64,000 nucleotides of DNA from Bolinopsis microptera (lineage: Eukaryota > Ctenophora > Tentaculata > Lobata > Bolinopsidae), in the NCBI RefSeq assembly GCF_026151205.1, contig NC_087082.1:3128001-3192000 (forward strand), in the 5' to 3' direction. The notes beneath the pieces were generated by a model that saw only the letters and a list, made by a program, of their open reading frames with translations, was not told where the DNA came from and did not search any database. The first letter of the stretch is position 1; every line of letters starts with the position of its first letter. The translations under genes were made by a program, and so were the position numbers. Shown here in pieces: positions 10,101-22,000 of this stretch.

Positions 10101-13100
10101 GGTTTCGCCCCAAATAAATAAATTTAAACCCTGACTTTTTGGGTTTTCGGGAAAAAAATTTTATTTTTATCTGAAAAATTTGAAATTCAGAAAATTTAAA
10201 CATTTGAAAAGGGACAGACTTTAAAATAAAAACTTTTCGTTTTTTAAATTTTTGCTGTGGGTTCCCCCGACAGAAATCAAACCCCCGCCCCTAAATTCGT
10301 GCATATGGCTCTTAAGTTGCCCTTTCAAATTTGGGGTTTATTGACAAAACCCTTTGAAAGGGAAAATTTCGGCCCGGGAAATTTTTCATCTTAAAAAAAC
10401 TGAAAATGGGACAGGTTTTGGAAAATTGTTTTTGGGCAATTTTATTGGGGATTTTGACTTCCGTCCCTAAATTTTTGGTTTCGCACCAATAAATTTAACT
10501 GAAAATTGGTTTCTGGGCAAAAAAGGGTATTTTATCTGTAAAAGTTGTTTTTCAAAAAAATTTCCCCTTTTGAAAAGGGGGACGATTTTTGAAATACAAC
10601 TTTTGGGTTTTGTTAAAACTTTGCGTGGGCTTCCTCGCAGAAATAAAACTTCCAGCCCCTTTCAACGTGCCCTTATGGCTTTAAGGGTTGATTTACAATT
10701 TGGGTTTAGGGTGACAAAATCTTTTTGAAATTTAAAAATTTCGGTCCGGGAAAATTCTTTCTTCAAAAACTGTAAAGGGGACAGAAATTTGGAGAATATG
10801 TTTTGGGCAATTTTATTGGGGTTTTTTGATTCCCAACCCGAAATTTTGGTTTTTGTACCATAATAAATTAAATTTGGACAATTTTTTTTCCCCGGGGCAA
10901 AAATTGACCCTTATCTGTAAAATTTTTTTTTTTCAAAAATTTACATTGAAAAGGGGAAAACCCTTTTGAAAAACATTTTTTTCGTTTTTTAAGCTTTTGC
11001 TGTGGGCTTCCTCCACGAAATCAAACTTCCAGCCCCCAAAATCTAAAAAGGGGGAACTTAATTTTGACAAAACAAAGGGGTTTATGGTGCCCAAAAATTT
11101 GTTGAAACGGGAAAAAATTTGGGTCCTGGAAATTTTTCAAAAAACTGAAAAGGGGACGAATTTGGTGAATATGTTTTTTGCAATTTTAGTGGGGATTTTG
11201 ATTTCCCCGTACCTCAATTTGTTTTGACCCTCAATAAACTAAATAATTGGTTTTTGGGAAAAAATTTTTTTTACTGAAAAATTTTTGGGTTTTTCAGATA
11301 AGAAAAATTTTTGATTTTTCTTTTAAGACAAATTTTTTTTGATTTCCCGAAACCCAAATTTGGGGTTCTTTACCATCATAAATTTTAACTGAAAATTGGT
11401 TTCGGGGCAAACATTTTATCTTATCTTTTTAAAATTTGCCCTTAAAGAAAATTTCACATTTAAAAAATTGGACAGATTTTTGAAAATAAAAACTTTTCTT
11501 TTGTTAAGCTTTCCCTGCAGGGGGGTTTCCCCCCGACAGAAACCCAAATTTTCCAAAGGCACCTAAATTTCGTGTCTTTGGCATCTTAAGTTGATTTTTC
11601 TGGGGGGGTTTTTATGGTGACAAAACCTTTTTGAAAACGGGAAAAATTTTGGGGGTCCTAAATTTCATTTTTAAAAAAATGAAAAGGGGGGAACAGAGTT
11701 TTTGGAGAATATGTTTTTGAAATTTTTTTCGGGATTTTGACTTCCAGTACCTCAATTTGGGTTCGTACCATCATCAATTAACTGACTAATTTGTTTCGGG
11801 GCAAACATTTTATCTTATCTGTAAAATTTGTCTTCAGAAAATTTCACATTTGAAAATGGGACAGACTTTTGAAAATATAACTTTTCGTTTTTGTTAGCTT
11901 TCTGCTGTGGGCTTCCTCCGACAGAAATCAGACTTCTCCAGCACCTCAATCGTGTCATATGCATCTTAAGTTGACTTACTAATTGGTTTTGGTGACAAAA
12001 TCTGTTGAAACTGTAAAATTTCGGTCCTGGAAATTTCATCTTCAAAAACTGAAAAATGAGCAGAGATTTGGAGAATATGATTTTGCAATTTTATTCGGGA
12101 TTTTGACTTCCAGTACCTCAATTTGATTTCGTACCATCATCAATAAACTGACTAATTGGTTTATGGGCAAAAATTTTATCTTATCTGTAAAATTTGTCTT
12201 CAGAAAATTTCACATTTGAAAATGGGACGAGACTTTTGAAAAACAACTTTTTCGTTTTGTTAAGCTTTCTCGGGGGGTTTTTCCCCCGACAAAAATCAAA
12301 TTTCCGAAACCTAAATCGGTCATAGGGGCATTTTAAAGGGTTACTTACAATTTGGGTTTTTTTGGGGGACAAAAATTGTTGAAAACGGTAAAATTTGGTC
12401 CTGGAAATTTATCTTAAAAAACTGAAAAGGGCAGATTTTTGGAGAATATGATTTTCCCAAATTTTTTTTCCCGGGATTTTGATTCCAGTCCCCCCCTAAA
12501 TTTTGGGTTTTTCGTCCATCATAAATTTAACTGTTTTTTTTGGGTTTTTGGGGCAAAAATTTTAAAATCTTATCGGGAAAATTTTGTCTTGGGAAAATTT
12601 TCACATTTAAAAAAATGGGCAGATTTTTTGAAAAAAAACTTTTCGTTTTTTAAAGCTTTTTTCCTGGGGGGCCTTCCCCCGAACAGAAATCAAACTTCCA
12701 GCACCTCAATCGGTCAAAAGGGGGGGGGCCATTTTTAATTTGACTACTAAGGGGTTTTATTGGTGAAAAAATTTCTTTTGGAAACGGAAAAATTCGGTCC
12801 GGAAATTCATTTTAAAAAAAGAAAAGGGGACTTAGATTTGGGGGAATTTGATTTTGCAATTTTATTCGGATTTTAAACTTCCAGTACCTAAATTTGGTTT
12901 CGTCCATCACTTTTAATACAAATTTGGGGTTTCTGGGAAAAATTTGGGATCTTATCTGTAAAATTTGGTCTTCAAAAAATTTTTCAATTTAAAAATTGGG
13001 ACAGACTTTGAAAAAAAAACAACTTTTGTTTTGTTAAGCTTTCTGCTGGGGCCTTCCTCCGACAAAAAATTAAAAACTTCCACCCCCTGACGTGTTATAT

Positions 13101-15893
13101 TGAAATTCTTAATTTTGACTAAACAAATTTGGGTTTTTATGGTGAAAAAAAATCTGTTGAAACTGAAAAATTTTGGGCCCGGGAAAATTTTCCCATCTTA
13201 AAATACTGAAAATGGGACAGAGTTTTGGGAGAAAGATTTTGCAATTTTATTCGGGTTTTTTGGCTTCCAGTACTTCAATTTGGTTTCTTTACCACTAAAA
13301 TTTAACGGGAATTTTTTGGGTTTTCGGGGAAAAATTTTTAATCTTATTTTTAAAAATTTTGTTTTCCCAAAAAAATTTCACATTTGAAAGGGGACAGACT
13401 TTTAAAAATACAACTTTTTTTTGTTTTAAAAAGTTTTCCCGCAGTGGGTTTCCCCCGACAAAAATTTCAAACTTCCGCACCTAAAATGGGGGTAAAGGGC
13501 ATCTTAAGTTAAACAAAACAAATTTGGTTTAATGGTGACAAAATCTTTTTAAAAACTGAAAAATTTTTGGGGCCTGGAAGTTTCATCTTAAAAAACGGAA
13601 AAGGGGAACAGGTTTTGGAAATATGTTTTTTGCAATTTTTTCGGGATTTTGATTTCCATTTACCTTAAATTTTGGGGGTTTCGTACCATCATAAATTAAA
13701 ACGCCCAAATTTGGTTTTTTTGGGCAAAATTTTTAAATTTTGGGGGGGAAAATTTTGGGTTCTTAAAAAAAATTTTAAACATTTAAAAAAGGGGAAACAG
13801 ATTTTTTGAAAATACAACTTTTTTTTTGTAAGCTTTCTCCCTGTGGGCTTCCCCGACAGAAATCAAATTTCCCAGCCCCCTGACGTGTTATATTGCATCT
13901 TAAGTTGACTTACAAATTGGTTTTTGGGGGACAAAATCTTTTGAAACTGAAAAATTTGGTGGGGGAAAATTTTTCATCTTCAAATATGAAAAGGGGACAA
14001 AGGTTTTGGAGAAATGTTTTTGAAATTTTTTTTCGGGTTTTTTTGATTCCAGTCCCCAAAATTTTGGGTTTTCTTTCCACACCAATTTTAACTGACTAAT
14101 TGGTTTTCGGGGAAAAATTTTAAATTTTTAATCTTTTAAAATTTTGGTCTTCAAAATTTTTTTTAAACTTTTGAAAAGGGGAAGACCTTTGAAAAACAAC
14201 TTTTCTTTTTGGGAAAAGCTTTCTATTTTGTGGGGCTTCCCCCAACAAAATTTAAACTTCCACCCAATGGGTCATTTTGGCCCATCAAAATTTGACTTAC
14301 TAATTGGTTTTGGTGAAAAAAAATCGGTTGAAACGGGAAAATTTTCGGCCCGGGAAATTTTATCTTCAAAAACTGAAAATGAGCAAAGTTTTGGGAAAAA
14401 TATGATTTTCCAATTTTTGGGGTTTTTGGATTTCCATACCTCAAGGGGGTTTTTCGTACCATCATAAATTAACGGGGACAAATTTGGTTTATGGGCAAAA
14501 TTTTTTTTTTTCTGTAAAATTTTCTTCAAAAAATTTTTAAAATTTAAAAATGGGACAAAACTTTTAAAAATTTTAACTTTTCTTTTTGTTAAGTTTTCGG
14601 GGCTGTGGGTTTTCCTCCACAGAAAAGTACTTCCAGCACCTCATGTGTCATATGGCATTTTAAAATTGACTTACTAATTGGTTTTGGTACAAAATCTGTT
14701 AAAAAACTGAAAAAATTTTCGGCCCCTGGAAATTTCATCTTAAAAATAAAAAATGGGACCGATTTTTGGAGAAAAAGTTTTTTGCAATTTTTTTTCGGGT
14801 TTTTGGGATTTCCCCGAAACCTAAATTTTGGTTTCGTACCATCTTAATTAACTGTTTAATTTGGGGTTTCTGGGGCAAAAATTTTTTTTTTTAATCTGAA
14901 AAATTTTTGTCTTCGAAAATTTTTACTTTAAAAATGGGACAACTTTTGAAAATAAAACTTTTCTTTTTGGGTTAAGTTTTTCTGTGTGGGTTCCCCCACA
15001 GAAACCCAAACTTCCAGCACCTCAATGGGTTTTCATTTGGCATCTTAATTTTGACTAACTAATTGGTTTTGGTGCAAAATTTGTTGAAAACTGTAAATTT
15101 TTTGGGCCCCCTGGATATTTCATCTTAAAAAAAATGAAAAGGGGAAACAGAAATTTGGAGAATATTTTTTTGGGAAATTTTATTGGGGATTTTGTTTTCC
15201 CCAGACCTAAATTTTGGGGTTTCGTCCCAATCATAAAATTAAAATAAACAAATTTGGTTTCTGGGCAAAAATTGATTTTATCTGAAAAAATTTGTCTTCA
15301 AAAAAATTTTTAACTTTGAAAATGGGACAAACTTTTAAAAATAAAATTTTTTTTCGTTTTTTTAAGCTTTCGGCTTGGGCTTCCTCCACAGAAATCAAAC
15401 TTCCGGGCCCCTTTAAAATCGTGTCTAGGGCATTTTAAAGTTGACAAACAAATTTGGGTTTTAAAAGGGGGAAAAAAATTTGGGTTGAAACTGAAAATTT
15501 TTCGGTCCTGGAAATTTCATTTTAAAAAACTAAAAAATGGGCCCGGATTTGGAAATATGATTTTGAAATTTAAATTTGGGTTTTTTGGGACCCTCCTTAC
15601 CTAAATTTGGGGTTTCGAAACCATCACCCAATTTAAAATGATTTTTGGGTTTCCGGGGAAAAAAATGGGTTTTTTCTTTTAAAATTTGGGTTTTCAGAAA
15701 GTTTCCCCATTTGAAAATGGGACAGACTTTTGAAAAAAACAATTTTTTCGTTTTGTTAATTTTTGGCTTTTGGGGGCTTCCCCGACAAAAAAACCCAAAC
15801 TTCCAGCACCTCAACGTGTCTTTGGATTAATTTTAAATTTCAAATTTGGTTTATGGGGAAAAAAATCTTTTTTGAAACGGAAAAAATTTTTCC
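7129..15893. other. Satellite with degraded, probably unpolished base sequence
   Basis: The satellite period and phase continue, but words are peppered with lengthened or merged homopolymers (AAAA, GGGG, CCCC, TTTT) and lost bases. The change starts abruptly after GGGACAGACTTTTGAAAA near 7,129 and ends abruptly near 15,894. A cleaner island lies at roughly 11,720-12,240. Short open frames here are meaningless. Natural decay would not be expected to have such sharp edges or such a homopolymer bias. Confidence 0.75.
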
Positions 15894-17786
15894 GGTCCTG
15901 GAAATTTCATCTTCAAAAACTGAAAATGGGACAGAGATTTGGAGAATATGATTTTTGCAATTTTATTCGGGATTTTGACTTCCAGTACCTCAATTTGGTT
16001 TCGCACCATCATCAATTAACTGACTAATTGGTTTCTGGGCAAAAATTGTATCTTATCTGTAAAATTTGTATTCAGAAAATTTCACATTTGAAAATGGGAC
16101 AGACTTTTGAAAATACAACTTTTCGTTTTGTTAAACTTTCTGCTGTGGGCTTCCTCCGACAGAAATCAAACTTCCAGCACCTCAATCGTGTCATATGGCA
16201 TCTTAAGTTGACTTACTAATTGGTTTATGGTGACAAAATCTGTTGAAACTGTAAAATTTCGGTCCTGGAAATTTCATCTTCAAAAACTGAAAATGGGACA
16301 GAAATTTGGAGAATATGATTTTGCAATTTTATTCGGGATTTTTGACTTCCAGTACCTCAATTTGGTTTCGTACCATCATCAATTAACTGACTAATTGGTT
16401 TCTGGGCAAAAATTGTATCTTATCTGTAAAATTTGTCTTCAGAAAATTTTACATTTGAAAATGGGACAGACTTTTGAAAATACAACTTTTCGTTTTGTTA
16501 AGCTTTCTGCTGTGGGGCTTCCTCCGACAGAAATCAAACTTCCAGCACCTCAATCGTGTCATATGGCATCTTAAGTTGACTAACTAATTGGTTTATGGTG
16601 ACAAAATTTGTTGAAACTGTAAAATTTCGGTCCTGGAAATTTCATCTTCAAAAACTGAAAAGGGGACAGAGATTTGGAGAATATGGATTTTGCAATTTTA
16701 TTCGGGATTTCGACCTCCAGTACCTCAATTTGGTTTCGTACCATCATCAATTAACTGAGTAATTGGTTTCTGGGCAAAATTGTATCTTATCTGTAAAATT
16801 TGGTCTTCAGAAAGTTTCATATTTGAAAATGGGACAGACTTTTGAAAATACAACTTTTCGTTTTGTTAAGCTTTCTGCTGTGGGCTTCCTCCGACAGAAA
16901 TCAAACTTCCAGCACCTCAATCGTGTCATATGGCATCTTAAGTTGACCTACTAATTGGTTTATGGTGACAAAATCTGTTGAAACTGTAAAATTTCGGTCC
17001 TGGAAATTTCATCTTCAAAAACTGAAAATGGGACAGAGATTTGGAGAATATGATTTTGCAATTTTATTCGGGATTTTGACCTCCAGTACCTCAATTTGGT
17101 TTCGTACCATCATCAATTAACTGAGTAATTGGTTTCTGGGCAAACATTTCATCTAATCTTTCAAATTTTGTCTTCAGAAAATTTCACATTTGAAAATGGG
17201 ACAGACTTTTGAAAATACAACTTTTTGTTTTGTTAAGCTTTCTGCTGTGGGCTTCCTCCGACAGAAATCAAACTTCCAGCACCCCAATCGTGTTATATGG
17301 CATCTTAAGTTGACTAACTAATTGGTTTATGGTGGACAAAATCTGTTTGAAACTGTAAAATTTCGGTCCTGGAAATTTCATCTTCAAAAACTGAAAATGG
17401 GACTGAGATTTGGAGAATATGATTTTGCAATTTTATTCAGGATTTTGACTTCCAGTACCTTAATTTGGTTTCGTACCATCATCAATTAACTGACTAATTG
17501 GTTTCTGGGCAAAAATTTTATCTTATCTGTAAAATTTGTCTTCAGAAAATTTCTCATTTGAAAATGGGACAGACTTTTGAAAATACAACTTTTAGTTATG
17601 TTAAGCTTTCTGCGGTGGGCTTCCTCCGACAGAAATCAAACTTCCAGCACCTCAATCGTGTCATATGGCACCTTAGTTGACTTACTAATTGGTTTATGGT
17701 GACAAAATCTGTTGAAACTGTAAAATTTCGGTCCTGGAAATTTCATCTTCAAAAACTGATAATGGGACAGAGATTTGGACAATATG

Positions 17787-18450
17787 AACTTTGTAGAAAA
17801 ATGTACTACACGAGACTGCTTTGATGTCTCTCAAATGTTCAAATGTTATTAATATTTGGTTTGATAAAACAATTAAACGTGGTCCATGAGCTACGTCATT
17901 AGTTACGTCATTAGCTACGTCATTAGCTACGTCATTGGTACACGACCACATGCAACAAGATATCAACAGTTATTGTTGAGTGTTGCACAAAGCACGTTTA
18001 TACCTGGAAGTGCCGGGAGCTGAGCTGCCTTCCAGTTAAAGAGTTAAAGAAGAAACTGCTGTTGAAAAACATAGAGATTTAAGGTTATTACTGTTTTGAT
18101 TTTCCCAATGACTTCTAGTTCGAAACATAAATTTGAATGTAGAAAATGATAAAATGGAAAATGCGAATTTGATTTGGTAATGAAATGTGATGAGAATATG
18201 TTTAACATGTTACACAGTATTAATTAAGAATGATCGTCGTATCAATTGTTATCAAAAATCTGGTTAATCAACTTCATTCATCTGTCATCAACACATTTTC
18301 AAAACAAATATTAATACTAAAACTTTGATCAAAAATCCATGAATAAAAATCAAATTGTCGAAACAGAAATTGCCTTACCTGATGAGATTATTAACATTCA
18401 TTAATAAAAGCAGCTGTAAAATACAATTATTGTTCGAAAGATTGAACAAC
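17787..18450. other. Satellite/unique-sequence boundary and intergenic region
   Basis: The last satellite copy ends inside GAGATTTGGACAATATGA. Beyond it is AT-rich single-copy sequence with no recognisable gene. It contains the short TACGTCA repeat described separately and leads to the probable 3' end of the Piezo gene, which is read from the opposite strand. Confidence 0.6.
17889..17936. repeat. Four 12-bp tandem repeats carrying TACGTCA
   Basis: AGCTACGTCATT is repeated four times in register (17889, 17901 with one change, 17913, 17925). Each copy has the CRE/ATF half-site TACGTCA. The array lies about 100 bp outside the satellite, in sequence with no gene of its own. Confidence 0.8.
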
Positions 18451-18456
18451 TTTATT
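18451..18456 (-). terminator. Candidate polyadenylation signal of the Piezo gene
   Basis: TTTATT on the plus strand gives AATAAA on the minus strand, about 470 bases after the Piezo stop codon. It is the first canonical signal downstream. No transcript evidence is available. Confidence 0.45.
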
Positions 18457-18866
18457 GAAATTTGTCTTTCAGTTCAACAAATATTAAATTTCTGTCCTGA
18501 ACACAATTAATGGTTTTTTAAATAATTCCGTTGACATTTTTTAGTTTTTACACCTACAGTTGAGAATAATTGCTGCACAGAATCTAAAGACGTACGAATA
18601 TAACTGAGTAACTACATTAAACCTCAAATTTACCATCAGTATAGGGTAAGGAAAATATTACGGTAAATTAGGGTTTTGATCGGTGTTTTGCTGTAATCAC
18701 CCTCATCGAACCCATAATAACAATAAGTAGATAATTAACTATCGTCATTAATTAATTATCATTAATAAACATTACAAGACATGATAAAAATTCTGAACTT
18801 TCCACAGGTCCTAACCAGAGGACTGGAGTCTCTACACGGCAGTTATAGTAGGAGGATATATAAACA

Positions 18867-18922
18867 GTAACCACGTGACCTGGTTGGTCACCATGGTCAC
18901 GTGGTTACCATGGTCACGTGGT
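18867..18922. promoter_or_regulatory. Cluster of three CACGTG palindromes in inverted and direct repeats
   Basis: CACGTG occurs at 18872, 18898 and 18915. GTAACCACGTGACC (18867-18880) and GGTCACGTGGTTAC (18895-18908) form a perfect 14-bp inverted repeat. CCATGGTCACGTGGT is directly repeated at 18891 and 18908. On the minus strand the cluster begins right at the Piezo stop codon and extends into the 3' untranslated region. It could be an E-box array or an RNA hairpin. A TATATAAA at 18857-18864 sits beside it. Confidence 0.6.
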
Positions 18923-19032
18923 CACTCCTCCTTGAGGTGCCTGTGTCGTCCGGTCCACACTATCAGGGTCTCCGGGGAGCGGTAAAGGAGGAGGAGCTTC
19001 CTGTATAATACTTGCTCCAGTACAAACTCTCC
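18922..19032 (-). CDS. PIEZO: Piezo final coding exon
   Basis: 111 bp, phase 0, acceptor TTCCCCAG. It encodes 36 residues and TGA (18922-18924). LYRKLLLLYRSPETLIVWT is the near-universal Piezo C-terminus. The reading in another frame (61 codons) is a shadow. Confidence 0.97.
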   Translation of the reverse strand, partial: GEFVLEQVLYRKLLLLYRSPETLIVWTGRHRHLKEE

Positions 19033-22000
19033 CTGGGGAAGGAGGGGTTATCAGCCAATCTTGGAAAACTTTTGAAACCTTGTAACTTGTAAAAGACAAA
19101 AATAAGTACGTTCATATGCAGTTGTGTCGAGGCTTTATCAATTGACTACTAAGCAACAAATTGTCAATATAAACCGGTTTATACTGTAAGTGAAAGTGAA
19201 ACTAGCAGGTGAAAGTGAAAGTGAAACTAGCAGGTGAAAGTGAAAGTGAAACTAGCAGGTGAAAGTGAAAGTTACCTGAGCGCGAACCATCTCAGTACTA
19301 GACACGAGACTCATAATGAGATCGGGACAAGGCATCTCTTGGAAGATAATCCGAGTATGTGAGTCAGCCAACGTTAATCTGGGGGGTAATATGAAATTAA
19401 ACTTCTTGTAAAGTTTTCGCAGCGAGGTATGTTTTTAAAATCTTCGAATTTGCAAAAAATCGTTCAATCTATATAATTGATAATATGCAATTTCATAAAG
19501 AATCATCAAAGATAACACTAACCGGACGAATTTGAAGATGACAAGGACTACAGATATGTAAAGGCCGATAATACCATAACTAGCAATCAGCTGATATTGA
19601 CTGCTAACTATCCTATCAGAGAAGATGTAGAATTGAACTTTGTTTGGATTATCACCCATAGGAACTGAAGATAAGGATTTGTTAGATACATTAATTCATA
19701 CACTCGTTGTTAAAATATAACTTTACAGCTTTCATAAATAAATAGATAACGAAGTGGGGCAATGTCTAATATAAATAAGCAGTTCTATTATACATCAGAT
19801 GCTATTTGAATTTCGCAGATTCTCATAAAAAAGTTTCTATTTATTTACCCGAGTTATAAAAGGTATTGTTGGGTACAAATTTAGAATTCTGGTTAATACT
19901 CCAGTAGTAGCCGTCCCATATCGGACAATTTCTGCCCTGTATCACCTTATCTGGATCCTGTATAGAAATGTAATGTTAACAGCAAGCAACCTTGAAAGAA
20001 AGTTTTGATTTTACTCCTGATAACAACATCTTACTTAAACACCACTTGCTAGGCGATCGACGAGCGTGATGAACACATTTTCCTGACACAAAAAGATAAC
20101 GGTACGATGCTTATATCACACATTTTCTGATGAAAACGTACCGCATAATGCTGCAGTGAGAGGTCGACATTTTTGTTATTTCTAGGGTCGACACTTCCGA
20201 CTGGGTTTGGATACAATCTACGTGAGTCACTTCCTGGGATGAAGATGATTTTTAATAATCAAATTTAATCTAATCGAATTATAATTTAATAACAATATTA
20301 TAGAATAACTAATAATAATCTAATACATTGTACATAGTAATTTTATAATGTAATGATAATCTAACAATAATATTATAATGATCTTACAATATGGGGACAT
20401 TACTATTAATTTCGTGATATATTTTGGCATTTTGAAAAATTATTTCATATATCCTTGAATAATGAAAGGACGACACTAATATTGAAATATTACAAACTTA
20501 TAAGTTCTAAATAGTCATAATTAACCACAGAAATATAATGATAATTTAAGCAGTGTCACTGCTAAGTATTTTTACTAACCGATTCTCTGGCCCAAAGGAA
20601 GGTCGGTATGAGACCGCTGACGTTGAGTTTTGTAGATGTATTACAATTTTTAACCACGTTTAACAGTGCCTTTCTGTTAACGTATGGATTGCCAAAATTC
20701 AGCTCTGAAAGAATTAAAGGGTTAGTAGAGGAACTTTTTCACCAAACTAAAAAATATATTTTGGAGTATATAACGACAAAAACATCAATTATTCATCAAT
20801 ATGTCATAATATTAATATTTGTTCTACAAGATATTGTTGACAGTTAATGAATAACATGTATTGTGTATATCATATCCCAGGCACCACCACCCACCGGCAT
20901 CACCCTCGTTCAGTACCGCTATCTCCGACACCCCAGACACTATCTTCTGAGCAGTGGTAGACTCAGGTTCCCGGAGTATCGTCCACTCAAACCTCATTGT
21001 TAGGTTGAAGCCTAGCTTTTCGTTCGTCTCGTCTAGCACCGTCGTCAGGAAATTAACCGCTGAAATAAAGGTGTGTTAGTGAGACTGCAGAGAGGGCAGT
21101 AGCGAGTAGCGAGGGGAAATTGTTACCCCTGTGGAGTGAAATGATAAAAACATTCGTTAGGGTTAATCAAGATGGCTTCTGCCGTTCAGTTGACAAATTA
21201 GATTAAATAACATATTTTTACAGTTCACGAACCTGCGGGTGATATCTCCCACAGCGTCATACTATCAGAATACACGTCCAGCCGAGCAATGTCCGCAGCT
21301 TTAAACCTGTTCACAAACTCGGTGTAGTTGTTGAGTTTCATGTTAAGTGTGTCGTTACCTCCCCCTCTCCGTACATCAGCTTTCAGGTCGTTTAGAGAAT
21401 CCTCAGAGAGGCTTGGTATTTGGGTAAACTTCATGCTCACCATCGGCTGGGAAGGAATGTGTTTGTTGCAGAGCTGATATGAAACAATCAACAAATATCA
21501 TTTTGTCTCGGAACAATTTAGAATGAAAATAAAGCAGGATAATATTTTGCAGTTTCCCCAAAATAACGACAACTTATCCCAACAAATACAAAAGGTTAAA
21601 AACTTAAAAAGGAACTAAACGCTAAAATACCAAAACTTTAACACACAATACCTCCAGGCCTCCCACGGATAGAGAACAACTGAAGCCAGTGGGCGGATTA
21701 GGGATGGAGTTGGTGGTAATAACACTCATGAAGAGGAGTGGGAACCAGATGATGAGGATGAGGAGCAGGACCAGGAGCCCACCTATACCGTACTTCATGT
21801 ACGCGGGCTGCTTCTCTCCCAGGTAGTACGCTGATTCATACGTAACCTGGACAGTGGACAATTGTTAATTAAAGTGATTTTGTCTCGGTTGTTTATTTAC
21901 TTGCTGCCGTATTTGTTCAATTGCACAGTCAATTTGGTTGTTGCAGTTCAATATTGGTAAGTATCATTTAAGGACCAAAGAAAATCGCGGCGAAAGATTA

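Larger units (their letters stand above)
1014..17786 (+). repeat. Tandem satellite array, ~366-bp unit
   Basis: The unit recurs every 365-366 bp, for example starts at 1,273, 2,369 (three units on), 3,100, 3,830, 4,195 and 4,561. Clean copies at 1,014-7,128 are nearly identical and differ mainly by single-base indels at 'GACTTACTAA/GACTAACTAA' and 'AAAAATTTTATC/AAAAATTGTATC'. About 43 units fit the array after removing two insertions. Each unit splits into a 174-bp half starting CTAATTGGTTTATGG and a 192-bp half starting CTAATTGGTTTCTGG. The halves share CTGTAAAATTT, GAAAATGGGACAGA and CTTCCAG.ACCTCAAT, so the repeat is an old dimer. Short open frames of 60-118 codons recur in every unit and are by-products, not genes. 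Confidence 0.97.

Noticed and set aside
1014-17786. CRISPR-like array
   Set aside because: Units are 366 bp, contiguous and without unique spacers. It is a eukaryotic satellite.
20608-20847. 79-codon plus-strand frame
   Set aside because: It is antisense shadow of a Piezo cap exon and its flanking intron.
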